64,000 bases of DNA from Urmitella timonensis. GTDB lineage: Bacteria > Actinomycetota > Actinomycetes > Actinomycetales > Actinomycetaceae. Made by a program: the position numbers and the translations under genes. The notes beneath the pieces are model-generated. The model searched no databases. It saw nothing but the letters and a program-made list of their open reading frames with translations, and was not told the origin of the DNA. The stretch covers positions 868,001-932,000 of the forward strand of contig FQLW01000006.1 in assembly GCA_900120415.1 (NCBI GenBank), given 5' to 3'. Positions 51,706 through 60,445 of this stretch are shown in pieces (position 1 is the stretch's first letter; each line of letters opens with the position of its first letter).

Positions 51706-51914
51706 TAACCCGCAGGCGCGGAGAAGAAATCGTCATCGGCGACGAGGTGGTAATAAAGGTAGTTGAATCCCATAAAGACTCAGTACGAGTCGGTATTAGC
51801 GCCCCTAGGAATTTATCTATTCGGCGTGGGGAGCTACTGGATGAGGAAGCGAGGACGCGACTCGGTTTGCAAGGTCCTGGGCCAGAGACTAAAAAGCAAG
51901 AAACGGGTAAATAG
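51696..51914 (+). CDS. csrA: Translational regulator CsrA
   Basis: 72 aa. MLVLTRRRGEEIVIGDEVVI and VRVGISAPR followed by SIRRGEL are canonical CsrA: the beta-1 strand and the Arg of VGI-AP-(R)-xxxxR form the RNA-binding face of the dimer. It binds GGA-containing hairpins in mRNA leaders and usually blocks translation. CsrA is uncommon in actinobacteria; in Gram-positives it often regulates flagellin together with FliW, but no flagellar gene or fliW is in this window. Its own start region has CsrA-like sites. Confidence 0.95.
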   Translation: MLVLTRRRGEEIVIGDEVVIKVVESHKDSVRVGISAPRNLSIRRGELLDEEARTRLGLQGPGPETKKQETGK

Positions 51915-51967
51915 GCTTTCTTAGGGAGTCGATACCGGGATACCATCCTAGTAGCCGGACTTAAAAT

Positions 51968-51985
51968 GCGTCCTAGGTGGGACGC
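51968..51985 (+). terminator. Hairpin after csrA
   Basis: GCGTCC-TAGGTG-GGACGC, six base pairs, about 55 bases after the csrA stop and 87 before pntA. No T run, so weak. Confidence 0.35.
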
Positions 51986-52071
51986 CGAGTACGCTAATAA
52001 CAAGTTATCCGCTTCAAAATATGGATAAAAATGTGTTGGTATTTGAAAAGCCAAAACTATAAGGAGTAACT

Positions 52072-53628
52072 GTGCGAATTGGAGTTCCCAAAGAGCCCAC
52101 GCCAGACCAAACCTTGGTCGCCGCCACTCCGGATACGGTAAAAAAACTCATCAAACTAGGATATGAAGTCCTGGTCGAGCAGGGAGCGGGCGAAAAGGCC
52201 GCCTACCTGGATGAGCAGTATTCGCAAGCCGGAGCGCAAATCGTGGACACTCAGGCCGCCTGGCAGGCCGATATTGTCACCGTCTTAGATACGCCTCCCA
52301 CCGACTACCTGAATCTGGTTAAACCCGGAGCGCTCCTAATCGCCCGGATGGCGCCAGGTCGCCATCCCGAGACCGTAGATGCCCTGGTAGAGCGAGGTAT
52401 CACCGGATTTGCGATGGATACGGTTCCTAGAATCTCTCGGGCGCAGTCCATGGATGTGCTCTCCTCGATGTCGAATGTGTCTGGCTATCGCGCCGTTATC
52501 GAGGCCGCAGAAAGTTTCGGTCGCCTCTTTACCGGTCAGGTGACTGCCGCCGGAAAAATCCCGCCCGCCAAGGTCTATGTGATCGGTGTCGGGGTAGCCG
52601 GTCTCGCTGCTATTGGCACCGCCAACTCGATGGGAGCCCAGGTTAGCGCCACGGACGTGCGCAGTGAAACTGCCGAGCAAGCAGAATCGGTAGGGGCAAA
52701 GTTTGTTCCCATCCCGATTGCGCAAGAAAAATCCGATGATGGTTACGCCAAAGAAATGAGCGCCGACCAAGCGGACGCTGCCACCAAGCTCTACACCGAG
52801 CAGGCAGCTGCAAATGACATCGTGATTACCACCGCGAATATTCCCGGTCGCCGCTCGCCGCTGCTAATCACCAAAGAGGCAGTAGCGGCCATGGCTCCCG
52901 GTTCAGTCATCGTGGATATGGCCGCAGCTGGCGGCGGTAACTGCGAACTGACCCGACCGGGCGAAAAAGTGGTTACCGAAAACGGGGTGACCATTATCGG
53001 CTATACCGACCTCGCAGGACGCTTGCCTGGACAATCATCACAGCTGTACGGACAAAATATTGTTAATCTCTTCAAGCTGATTACTCCGGAAAAAGATGGC
53101 AACTATGTCCTCAATATGGAAGACGAAGTAGTCCGCGGAATCACGGTTGCTAAAGATGGGGAAAATATGTTCCCCCCGCCTCCCATTCAAGTACATGCGA
53201 GCCCGGCTCCAAAGAAAACCGAATCGGTAGAGGACGCGGCAGCCGCCGCCCGCAAGCAAGCCGAAGAAAAAGCCTCTAAAAAGCGTAAACGCTTGCTGTG
53301 GGCAGCGCTAGGAATCATTTTAGGATTGACTCTGATTTCGGTCACCCCCAAACCTTTAATCCCTTACTATTTCATTTTGATGCTGGCGATTGTGGTTGGC
53401 TTCTATGTGATTACCTCGGTTACCCACGCGCTACACACCCCCTTAATGAGTGAAACCAACGCCATTTCCGGAATTATTTTGGTGGGCGCAATACTGCAGG
53501 TAGGTAGCGCTAATCCGCTAGTTTCCGTGCTTAGTTTTATCGCGATTCTAGTGGCTTCAATCAACATTTTTGGTGGTTTCTCAGTGACACACCGGATGCT
53601 TGCCATGTTCCGGGGGGAGGAGAAATAA
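52072..53628 (+). CDS. pntA: NAD(P) transhydrogenase subunit alpha (Re/Si-specific)
   Basis: 518 aa. Domain I (about 1-375) binds NAD(H): [22 protein letters not shown] start, [22 protein letters not shown] Rossmann motif (about 163, longest run here split) and the [14 protein letters not shown] loop (about 278). A charged Ala/Lys-rich linker leads to three or four membrane helices (about 405-500). It moves hydride between NADH and NADP+ driven by the proton gradient, supplying NADPH. AAGGAG precedes the GTG start. It carries both alpha-1 and alpha-2 parts in one chain, as in E. coli. Three bases separate it from pntB. Confidence 0.95.
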   Translation: MRIGVPKEPTPDQTLVAATPDTVKKLIKLGYEVLVEQGAGEKAAYLDEQYSQAGAQIVDTQAAWQADIVTVLDTPPTDYLNLVKPGALLIARMAPGRHPETVDALVERGITGFAMDTVPRISRAQSMDVLSSMSNVSGYRAVIEAAESFGRLFTGQVTAAGKIPPAKVYVIGVGVAGLAAIGTANSMGAQVSATDVRSETAEQAESVGAKFVPIPIAQEKSDDGYAKEMSADQADAATKLYTEQAAANDIVITTANIPGRRSPLLITKEAVAAMAPGSVIVDMAAAGGGNCELTRPGEKVVTENGVTIIGYTDLAGRLPGQSSQLYGQNIVNLFKLITPEKDGNYVLNMEDEVVRGITVAKDGENMFPPPPIQVHASPAPKKTESVEDAAAAARKQAEEKASKKRKRLLWAALGIILGLTLISVTPKPLIPYYFILMLAIVVGFYVITSVTHALHTPLMSETNAISGIILVGAILQVGSANPLVSVLSFIAILVASINIFGGFSVTHRMLAMFRGEEK

Positions 53629-53631
53629 GAA

Positions 53632-55173
53632 ATGAGTAATACGTTATTTTCGCTAACCCCCACGCTGATTGCCAGTGCCTCAAAAAGCGAATTTTGGATT
53701 AGCCGGGGACAAAATATTGCCTATCTGATTGCGGCGCTGCTGTTTATTCTGGCGCTCGCGGGTCTGTCAAAAAATGAGACCGCCCTGCGGGGTAACCGCT
53801 TCGGGGCTATTGGAATGTTTGTTGCGGTGGCAGCAACTATCGCGGTGGCACTATATAACGCGGGGGCTCCCGGTTATCAATCGACACTGGTAACTGCGCT
53901 GCTAATTGCAGTAGCGATGATTGCCGGCGCAATTATCGGTCTTTGGCGCGCCAAAACTATCCCCATGACCGGGATGCCGGAACTGGTAGCCATGCTGCAC
54001 TCCTTTGTAGGCTTAGCGGCAGTGCTGGTTGGATACAACACTTTCATTCATATGCCCGGGGAATTCAAGAAGGCAGGTGTTGATGCAGCCACCGCGATTA
54101 CGCCCGCCACCGTAGGGTTCCACCTAGGTGAAGTGGGAGTAGGAATCTTCATCGGTGCAGTCACCCTCACCGGCTCTATCATTGCCTACCTGAAACTGTC
54201 GGGGAAGATTAAGGGCGCTCCCCTGACTTTGCCGGGACGCAATTGGCTGAACGCTATCGCCATTATCGTATCCATAGTGCTCATCGGGGTGATGGTACGG
54301 GGCTCGCACTTTAGCGCTACCGCTATGACCTTGACCTGGATGCAGTGGGTAGCCATCATCGTGATGACCCTAATCGCCCTGGTATTGGGGCTGCACCTGG
54401 TGGCCGCGATCGGCGGTGGAGATATGCCAGTCGTGGTTTCGATGCTGAACTCTTATTCTGGTTGGGCTGCGGCCGCCGCGGGCTTCATGTTGGGTAACAA
54501 TATGCTGATTATCGCGGGGGCTTTGGTGGGCTCTTCTGGTGCCTACCTGTCCTACATCATGTGCAAAGCCATGAACCGTTCGTTTGTTTCCGTGATTTTG
54601 GGTGGCTTCGGCTCTGACGGCGGACCGGCTAAGGGGGCAGATACCGATTACGGTGACTACACCGAAACCAGTGCGGCCGAGGTCGCGCAAGCGCTTAAAG
54701 ATGCCTCTAACGTGATTATTACCCCTGGCTACGGGATGGCGCAGGCGCAAGCCCAATTCCCGGTAGCCGACCTGACCGCTAAGCTGCGCCAGGCAGGAGT
54801 AAATGTTCGTTTCGGGATTCACCCGGTAGCGGGACGAATGCCCGGACATATGAATGTGCTGCTGGCAGAAGCTAAAGTACCCTACGATGTGGTGCTAGAA
54901 ATGGATGAGATTAACGACGACTTCCCCGATACTGACGTAGTTCTGGTGATTGGGGCAAACGACACCGTTAATCCCGATGCCACTAAACCGGGCAGCCCGA
55001 TTGCGGGAATGCCGGTGCTGGAAGTGTGGAAAGCCCGCCAGGTAGTGGTGTTTAAGCGTTCAATGAATCCCGGTTATGCCGGGGTGCAAAATCCGCTGTT
55101 CTTTAACGACAACACCAATATGCTCTTTGGAGATGCGAAAGCTTCAGTAGAAGAAATCGTGCGCAACCTGTAA
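53632..55173 (+). CDS. pntB: NAD(P) transhydrogenase subunit beta
   Basis: 513 aa. About nine membrane helices (about 25-315) with [21 protein letters not shown] (about 262, shown in part) and then the NADP(H)-binding domain III with [19 protein letters not shown] (about 362), [20 protein letters not shown] and [15 protein letters not shown]. It forms the proton channel and NADP site of the transhydrogenase with PntA. GGAGGAG-like sequence at the pntA end serves as its ribosome site. Confidence 0.96.
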   Translation: MSNTLFSLTPTLIASASKSEFWISRGQNIAYLIAALLFILALAGLSKNETALRGNRFGAIGMFVAVAATIAVALYNAGAPGYQSTLVTALLIAVAMIAGAIIGLWRAKTIPMTGMPELVAMLHSFVGLAAVLVGYNTFIHMPGEFKKAGVDAATAITPATVGFHLGEVGVGIFIGAVTLTGSIIAYLKLSGKIKGAPLTLPGRNWLNAIAIIVSIVLIGVMVRGSHFSATAMTLTWMQWVAIIVMTLIALVLGLHLVAAIGGGDMPVVVSMLNSYSGWAAAAAGFMLGNNMLIIAGALVGSSGAYLSYIMCKAMNRSFVSVILGGFGSDGGPAKGADTDYGDYTETSAAEVAQALKDASNVIITPGYGMAQAQAQFPVADLTAKLRQAGVNVRFGIHPVAGRMPGHMNVLLAEAKVPYDVVLEMDEINDDFPDTDVVLVIGANDTVNPDATKPGSPIAGMPVLEVWKARQVVVFKRSMNPGYAGVQNPLFFNDNTNMLFGDAKASVEEIVRNL

Positions 55174-55210
55174 GCCCGTTTTTACCGGCAGCTTTAATAG
55201 CAATAACTTT

Positions 55211-55247
55211 GGGGGCGGGGTCGATAATCGTTTTCGACCCCGCCCCC
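55211..55247 (+). terminator. Terminator of pntAB
   Basis: Fourteen-bp GC-rich stem GGGGGCGGGGTCGA / TCGACCCCGCCCCC with a nine-base loop, followed by ATTTTC. About 37 bases after the pntB stop. Confidence 0.85.
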
Positions 55248-55286
55248 ATTTTCATGCCGCCTTTAGCTGACGGTGGTGTGGATAGC

Positions 55287-55333
55287 GTTAATGCTCGGGT
55301 TAATACCTTGAGGGTATTAACCCGAGCATTAAC
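55287..55333. repeat. Perfect 21-bp inverted repeat
   Basis: Arms 55287-55307 and 55313-55333 are exact complements around TTGAG. It lies between convergent pntB and the LmeA-like gene, just past the pntAB terminator. No T run; it may terminate or protect the opposite transcript, or be a dispersed palindromic element. Confidence 0.6.
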
Positions 55334-55380
55334 CTAGGTGAAAACCGGCAACCATCACGCTGCGCTCGAAGAATCCCCGG

Positions 55381-56097
55381 TTAGGAATGCGATTTCTTAG
55401 GTAGCAAAATATCCTTGCCTACCAGGTTAAAGACCAATTTATTGTCACGTATTTCAACCTTATTAAATTGCATCTGAGTAGGTAAATGGCGAATAGGGAT
55501 TCTAATTGTGGGCAGCGACTGTGGCATTTTAAGACGAGCTTGTAACTGGCGTGGTAATTGAGTTTTAAGGGTCGTAGCTTTAATGATTAAGGAAAGCGGA
55601 CTCCCATCCTTTGGGTCACTAAGCTCAACCTGTCCGTCTGCAAGAATCTCTTGACCCCATTTTTTAGCTGAAAAAACAATCTTTCCGTCCTGCAAACTGG
55701 TCTTTACCCCCGGAGCCTTAGCTGCCACTATTTTTTCTAATGCAGCTTGGGTTAGATTTGCCTGCGCCTTGATATGTCCTATTTTCTCGATATTTAACCG
55801 CCCGGTACTCAGCTGCAGATTGTTAATCTGGGCGTGAATATCTGTTAAAGGCATTGCCCCAGATTCGGTGGGAAAATCCCAACGCGGAATCTCAAGGTTT
55901 ACTTCCCCAATGTTTCCGCCAATGACCGAGGTCAAGAAGGGGAGGTCAGCGATTTTAACATCAGAGTTCTCGGCGCCCCGCTTTTCTAAGACCTGAGCGC
56001 CCTCACTTTGAGCCCACCAGCAAGAAACCCGGTCGAGTGCACCTAATAACAGTGCCAGTACGCCTATTACAATTAATAATCGCTTTATGATTCGCAC
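55381..56097 (-). CDS. DUF2993 / LmeA-like exported phospholipid-binding protein
   Basis: 238 aa. An N-terminal membrane anchor or signal (RIIKRLLIVIGVLALLLGAL) is followed by a beta-rich domain with VKIADLPFLTSVIGGNIGEV and the long tubular-lipid-binding pattern of the DUF2993 family. Mycobacterial LmeA binds phosphatidylinositides and affects lipomannan synthesis in the envelope; here only an envelope lipid-binding role can be inferred. Last minus-strand gene after trxA, with a terminator between. Confidence 0.82.
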   Translation of the reverse strand: MRIIKRLLIVIGVLALLLGALDRVSCWWAQSEGAQVLEKRGAENSDVKIADLPFLTSVIGGNIGEVNLEIPRWDFPTESGAMPLTDIHAQINNLQLSTGRLNIEKIGHIKAQANLTQAALEKIVAAKAPGVKTSLQDGKIVFSAKKWGQEILADGQVELSDPKDGSPLSLIIKATTLKTQLPRQLQARLKMPQSLPTIRIPIRHLPTQMQFNKVEIRDNKLVFNLVGKDILLPKKSHS

Positions 56098-56128
56098 CAG
56101 TTAAGTATATAGTATATAGAAAGACAGC

Positions 56129-56175
56129 TCCGCCCTCTCTTAGCTTCTTAAGTAATGTGGCTAGGAGAGGGCGGT
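56129..56175 (-). terminator. Hairpin after trxA
   Basis: CCGCCCTCTCTTAGC pairs with GCTAGGAGAGGGCGG (one mismatch) about 50 bases downstream of the trxA stop, a probable terminator of trxB-trxA. Confidence 0.6.
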
Positions 56176-56225
56176 GGCTAAAAGCTTAAAACCTGTCCTG
56201 AAGTTTTAGCTAGACAAACTGGGGG

Positions 56226-56555
56226 TTATTTATCTATTTCTTGCTGTAAAGGTCCAAGCAGTTCTCGCTTCGGGTTGGCTCCCAAAATACCTCGAGCTAT
56301 CTCGCCCTGGTTGAAAATCATAAACATGGGGATAGAGTTAATGCCATATTTTGCTGCCAGTTCCGGGTTGTCATCAATATTTACCTTAACGACCTTCGCT
56401 TTATCGGCTACCTCAGCGGCAATCTCATCAACTACCGGTCCCATTTGGCGGCAAGGACCACACCAAGGTGCCCAAAAGTCAGCCAAAACCGGAACCTCAG
56501 ATTTTAATACTTCCTGTTCAAAGGTATCTTCGGTTACATCTAGTGGTTTAGTCAT
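56226..56555 (-). CDS. trxA: Thioredoxin
   Basis: 109 aa from ATG 56555 (GAGGACA ribosome site). The active site is FWAPWCGPCRQMGPVVDEI and the cis-Pro loop is GINSIPMFMIFNQGE. Reduced by TrxB, it supplies electrons to reductases and probably to the CcdA-type membrane protein encoded at 28.3 kb. An upstream in-frame start at 56618 falls inside trxB and is rejected. 34 bases after trxB. Confidence 0.95.
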   Translation of the reverse strand: MTKPLDVTEDTFEQEVLKSEVPVLADFWAPWCGPCRQMGPVVDEIAAEVADKAKVVKVNIDDNPELAAKYGINSIPMFMIFNQGEIARGILGANPKRELLGPLQQEIDK

Positions 56556-56589
56556 TTTTTGTCCTCTCTTAATGGTTAAGAATCTGCGT

Positions 56590-57510
56590 TTAGTCGGCGA
56601 GGGAACGCTCGGCATCAAGGGCGGCTCTACACCCTGAACCGGCAGCGGTAATCGCTTGGCGGTAAGTGTGGTCTACGAGGTCACCACAGGCAAATACCCC
56701 TTTCAGGTTAGTGGCAGTTCCCGGCTCAGCAACTATAACGTATCCTGCCGAATCGAGCTTTACCTGTCCTTTAAGAATTTGTGAGCGGGGATTGTGACCG
56801 ATAGCAACAAATACTGCGGTAGCGTCCAGGTTACTGGTTGCGCCGTCCACAGTAGATTTTAAGGTAATAGATTCAACTTTGCTATCCCCGTTAATCTTCT
56901 CAACCTCGCTGTTCCATGCGAATTCAATCTTGGGATTAGCTTGGGCACGTTCGGACATAATTTTCGAGGCGCGTAGTTGGTCGCGGCGATGAATTACCGT
57001 AACTTTTTTCGCGAAATTAGTGAGGAATAGGGCTTCTTCCATTGCGGAATCCCCACCCCCAACTACTGCTAAATGTTGATCTTTGAAAAAGAAACCGTCA
57101 CAGGTTGCGCAGTAAGATACCCCGCGTCCTGACAGTTCAGCTTCGCCCGGAACGTTAAGTTTGCGGTATTCAGAGCCCATAGCCAAAATAACGCGGCGTG
57201 CCGAATACTGCCCCTCGGAAGTGACTACTGTTTTCTGTGCTCCTTCAAGGGAAACTTCTAGGGCGTCCTCGTAAATAATCTCGCAGCCAAACCGTTCTAC
57301 CTGGGAAAGCATATTGGCCATCAAATCAGGACCTTGAATCCCTTGCGGGAAACCGGGGAAATTTTCCACCTCGGTAGTGTTCATTAGGGCGCCACCGGCG
57401 GTTACTTCTCCCGCTATGAGGAGTGGTTTTAATCCGGCACGGGCAGTGTAAATGGCAGCCGTATAGCCGGCCGGTCCAGAACCGATAATAATAATGTCAC
57501 GTACCGACAT
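56590..57510 (-). CDS. trxB: Thioredoxin reductase
   Basis: 306 aa FAD/NADPH oxidoreductase. FAD-binding [20 protein letters not shown] at the N-terminus, redox site [10 protein letters not shown] (about residue 133), NADPH-binding [15 protein letters not shown] (about 150) and C-terminal [21 protein letters not shown] (about 272, shown in part). It reduces thioredoxin with NADPH. AGGGAGG precedes the ATG. In mycobacteria trxB-trxC lies beside parB; here the pair is about 24 kb away on the other side of dnaA. Confidence 0.96.
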   Translation of the reverse strand: MSVRDIIIIGSGPAGYTAAIYTARAGLKPLLIAGEVTAGGALMNTTEVENFPGFPQGIQGPDLMANMLSQVERFGCEIIYEDALEVSLEGAQKTVVTSEGQYSARRVILAMGSEYRKLNVPGEAELSGRGVSYCATCDGFFFKDQHLAVVGGGDSAMEEALFLTNFAKKVTVIHRRDQLRASKIMSERAQANPKIEFAWNSEVEKINGDSKVESITLKSTVDGATSNLDATAVFVAIGHNPRSQILKGQVKLDSAGYVIVAEPGTATNLKGVFACGDLVDHTYRQAITAAGSGCRAALDAERSLAD

Positions 57511-57717
57511 GAAGCCTCCCTAAGCCTTTGCGCAGCATTTATTTGAATACATCTTCGCAGCCAAAACGGGATGGGCGCAACTACTTAACGCAGTGAGCGA
57601 AACCTAGCCAATCTTTATGTTCCACGCCCTCAAAACTTCTTTACCCCATAATAAAATCCAGTTTGATAGCTTTCCCATATTGATAACGCGAGGTAGAAAG
57701 CTCATGAAATTGGTACT

Positions 57718-57755
57718 TTAACCTAGAGGAAGGTTAAAACGATTAACCTATAGGT
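57718..57755 (+). promoter_or_regulatory. Repeated TTAACCT operator-like sites before the BCCT gene
   Basis: TTAACCT-N6-AGGTTAA (57718-57737) is followed at once by a third half-site TTAACCTA (57743-57750), which starts the palindrome ACCTATAGGT (57746-57755). They lie about 45-80 bases before the transporter start and probably bind a regulator. The identity is unknown. Confidence 0.5.
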
Positions 57756-57798
57756 GACGGCTTAAGACAAAGAGGCAATAGGGGATAGGCGGTTTCTA

Positions 57799-59868
57799 AT
57801 GAGCCAATCTGCAGGTGAAATCCCAACTGAACAGGAAGCGGCGCTGGCGGAACAGGGAAAGAAAAAAGCAAAAGTAAATTTTCCGGTATTCCTAGGATCT
57901 TCAGCTGGGGTTCTATTAATTGCGCTCTGGGCTCTAATCTCACCTGATAGCGCGGCGAATGTATTGGGGGTGGCGGTCGGAGCCATCTCAAAATGGTTCG
58001 GCTGGTTCTATATTGGTCTGGCTGCCATAATCTTGATTTTCGTGTTTTTCCTTGGGTTTTCTCGCTATGGAGAAACCCGACTAGGACCTCCTAACTCGCG
58101 TCCAGAGTTCTCTACTTTCTCTTGGGCATCAATGCTATTTGCTGCCGGTATTGGTACCGATATCCTGTTTTTTTCAGTTGCCGGTCCGGTCAGCCAATAT
58201 ATGCACCCTCCTGTAGGTGAGGGGCAAACCATTGAGGCTGCCCGCGAGGCTACTGTTTGGACGCTTTTCCATTATGGAATCACCGGATGGGGGATGTATG
58301 CCCTTATGGGGATGGCTTTAGGATATTTTGCCTATCGCCGTAAAAAACCCTTATCGGTACGCTCAGCCCTATACACGATTTTTGGAGATAAACTGAACGG
58401 TCCTTTGGGGCATATCGTTGATGCTGCTGCAATACTAGGCACAATTTTTGGGGTAGCGACCACGCTGGGAATAGGGGTGGTGCAGTTAAATGTGGGATTG
58501 GAAATCCTTTTTGGCATCAAACAGGGTATTGGCGCGCAAATAGGGTTAGTGATTTTAGCAGTCGTGATGGCAACCATTTCGGCAACTACCGGAATCCATA
58601 AGGGTATTCGTTTCCTCAGCCAACTCAATGTGATACTCGCAATGTTCCTGGCTGGATGGGTTTTTTTCACTGGTAGAACCGATTTTCTCCTCAACGCTAT
58701 TGTTATGAATATCGGGGATTTCATCTGGAGTTTCCCTCGCCGTTCCCTGGAAACTTTCGCCTATTCTGACGTTAATGCTTGGATGGCGGCTTGGACACTG
58801 TTCTTTTGGGCATGGTGGGTTGCTTGGGCATCCTTTGTGGGAATGTTTTTAGCGCGAATTTCCAGAGGACGCACCCTGCGGGAGTTCGTAGTAGGAACCA
58901 TGCTGATTCCCTTTTCCTACGTCCTGATGTGGGTAGCTATTTTCGGTAACGCTGCAATCGACATGATTAGACAGGGAAATACCACTATCGGGGAAATTGC
59001 GTTAAAAACTCCTGAAATGGGATTTTATCTGTTACTAGACCAATGCCCGGCAGCGGTATTCATTATGGGGATAGCGACCTTTGTGGGCTTGCTATTCTAT
59101 GTGACGTCCGCAGATTCTGGAGCCTTAGTAATGGCGAACCTGTCCTCATTCTTGCCGACCGTGCGCTGTGATGCTCCGGGATGGTTAAGAGTGTTCTGGG
59201 CAGCGGTAACTGGCCTATTAACTATTGGAATGCTATTAGTTGGGGGGATTCCGGCTTTACAAAATGCCACCATCATCATGGGACTACCCTTCTCTGTCGT
59301 CATGATTCTGGTGATGATTGGGTTGGCGAAAGCCCTCAAACAGGATAGGCGTGCTCGGCAGTTGCGAGCACATTCTGCCCGCAATATTTTAGCCGGAACT
59401 GGCTCTATAGCTGGCAGGTTGGAAACCAATTGGCGTGACCGGCTCAACAGAACTTTTGGACAGGTCACTCCGCTTGAAGCACAAGCATATTTGGATAGGG
59501 TAGCTGAACCGGCACTGCGGGACTTTGCTACCGAGCTAAATAAGCAGGGGATTCCCGCAAAGGTTATTCGTAAAGATGATGACCCTCTTGAACAGGTAGA
59601 CACCCAGACCCGAATTTATGACCGGGTAAAACTGACGGCATTTAGCGGCCCTGACCAGTTTGTTTACCGAATATTGGCGGTTGATACTCCGGGTACTATT
59701 TATGCGGGTTCATCTTTGGATACTTCGCGTTCAACCCGTTTAGAGGTGCATCTACCTGACAACGATCAGGACTACGATGTTATGGGGTATTCTCGCAGCG
59801 CGATTATTCAAGATGCATTTGACCATTTTGACCGTTACCAGGATTATTGGCGGATAAATGATGCCTAA
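57799..59868 (+). CDS. BCCT-family betaine/choline/carnitine transporter
   Basis: 689 aa with twelve membrane helices. The conserved Trp-rich segment WTLFFWAWWVAWASFVGMFLARISRGRT (about 330-357; quoted in parts: FFWAWWVAWASFVG) is the substrate and coupling region. GIGTDILFFSVAGP (about 118) replaces the usual GMGIGLxFW. FVTSADSGALVM is conserved near helix 11. The C-terminal cytoplasmic tail of about 145 residues is long. It takes up quaternary ammonium osmolytes with Na+ or H+. Substrate not determinable by eye. Operator-like repeats lie upstream. Confidence 0.92.
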   Translation: MSQSAGEIPTEQEAALAEQGKKKAKVNFPVFLGSSAGVLLIALWALISPDSAANVLGVAVGAISKWFGWFYIGLAAIILIFVFFLGFSRYGETRLGPPNSRPEFSTFSWASMLFAAGIGTDILFFSVAGPVSQYMHPPVGEGQTIEAAREATVWTLFHYGITGWGMYALMGMALGYFAYRRKKPLSVRSALYTIFGDKLNGPLGHIVDAAAILGTIFGVATTLGIGVVQLNVGLEILFGIKQGIGAQIGLVILAVVMATISATTGIHKGIRFLSQLNVILAMFLAGWVFFTGRTDFLLNAIVMNIGDFIWSFPRRSLETFAYSDVNAWMAAWTLFFWAWWVAWASFVGMFLARISRGRTLREFVVGTMLIPFSYVLMWVAIFGNAAIDMIRQGNTTIGEIALKTPEMGFYLLLDQCPAAVFIMGIATFVGLLFYVTSADSGALVMANLSSFLPTVRCDAPGWLRVFWAAVTGLLTIGMLLVGGIPALQNATIIMGLPFSVVMILVMIGLAKALKQDRRARQLRAHSARNILAGTGSIAGRLETNWRDRLNRTFGQVTPLEAQAYLDRVAEPALRDFATELNKQGIPAKVIRKDDDPLEQVDTQTRIYDRVKLTAFSGPDQFVYRILAVDTPGTIYAGSSLDTSRSTRLEVHLPDNDQDYDVMGYSRSAIIQDAFDHFDRYQDYWRINDA

Positions 59869-60076
59869 AACCTGCCGGAGAAAAGGCAGTATCCCACTTT
59901 AAATAACCCAGGGTAGCGTTTTCTATTTTCTGGCAAGTTTTTCCGGTAAGCTGCAAGTATCGACAAGATGCAAGGTGATTCGTTTTAGCTAGGTTCAAAA
60001 GGTAACGTTGGTGAAGCTAATCATTCAATAAAGATATCTTGTAAGGTCGTGCCAGCATTTTAGAGAGGAAGAAATA

Positions 60077-60445
60077 ATGACTATCCCGGTGTCACTACCT
60101 AGATTACCGGAGGCTATCTCCTGTTTTAACTCGGCTTCTTTAATTACTTTGCCCTATGGTGCGCATGTAGACGTTCATACTGTGGATCCGCTGATAGAGG
60201 ACGGTCGCCTGGTAATAAAGAACGCAAAAGATTCGGCATTACGAAATGGGGCAGCTAACCCTAACGTTACTTTGATTTGGCAAAGCCCCTACCCCCACGG
60301 TTGGAGCCTAATAGTTGAAGGTCAAGCTTGGGCAAACGGACCAGATTTAATGATAGAGTTCGAGTCCGGAATTCTAGACCGCCCCGCCTACCACAATGAT
60401 GGTCCGCAGTGGGTTTGGCAAGACGGTACTCGACCCGTCCAATAG
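60077..60445 (+). CDS. Pyridoxamine 5'-phosphate oxidase-like (flavin split-barrel) protein
   Basis: 122 aa. The pattern of short strands, ASLITLPYGAHVDVHTVDP then RLVIKN and SALRNGAANPNVTLIW, then WSLIVEGQAWANG, resembles small PNPOx-like split-barrel proteins of actinobacteria that bind FMN, F420 or heme. No catalytic assignment is possible. GAGAGGAAG precedes the ATG. Its stop codon directly abuts the convergent copA stop. Confidence 0.7.
   Translation: MTIPVSLPRLPEAISCFNSASLITLPYGAHVDVHTVDPLIEDGRLVIKNAKDSALRNGAANPNVTLIWQSPYPHGWSLIVEGQAWANGPDLMIEFESGILDRPAYHNDGPQWVWQDGTRPVQ

Noticed and set aside
56556-56618. N-terminal extension of thioredoxin
   Set aside because: The extra 21 residues lie within the trxB coding end, and ATG 56555 has a proper ribosome site.
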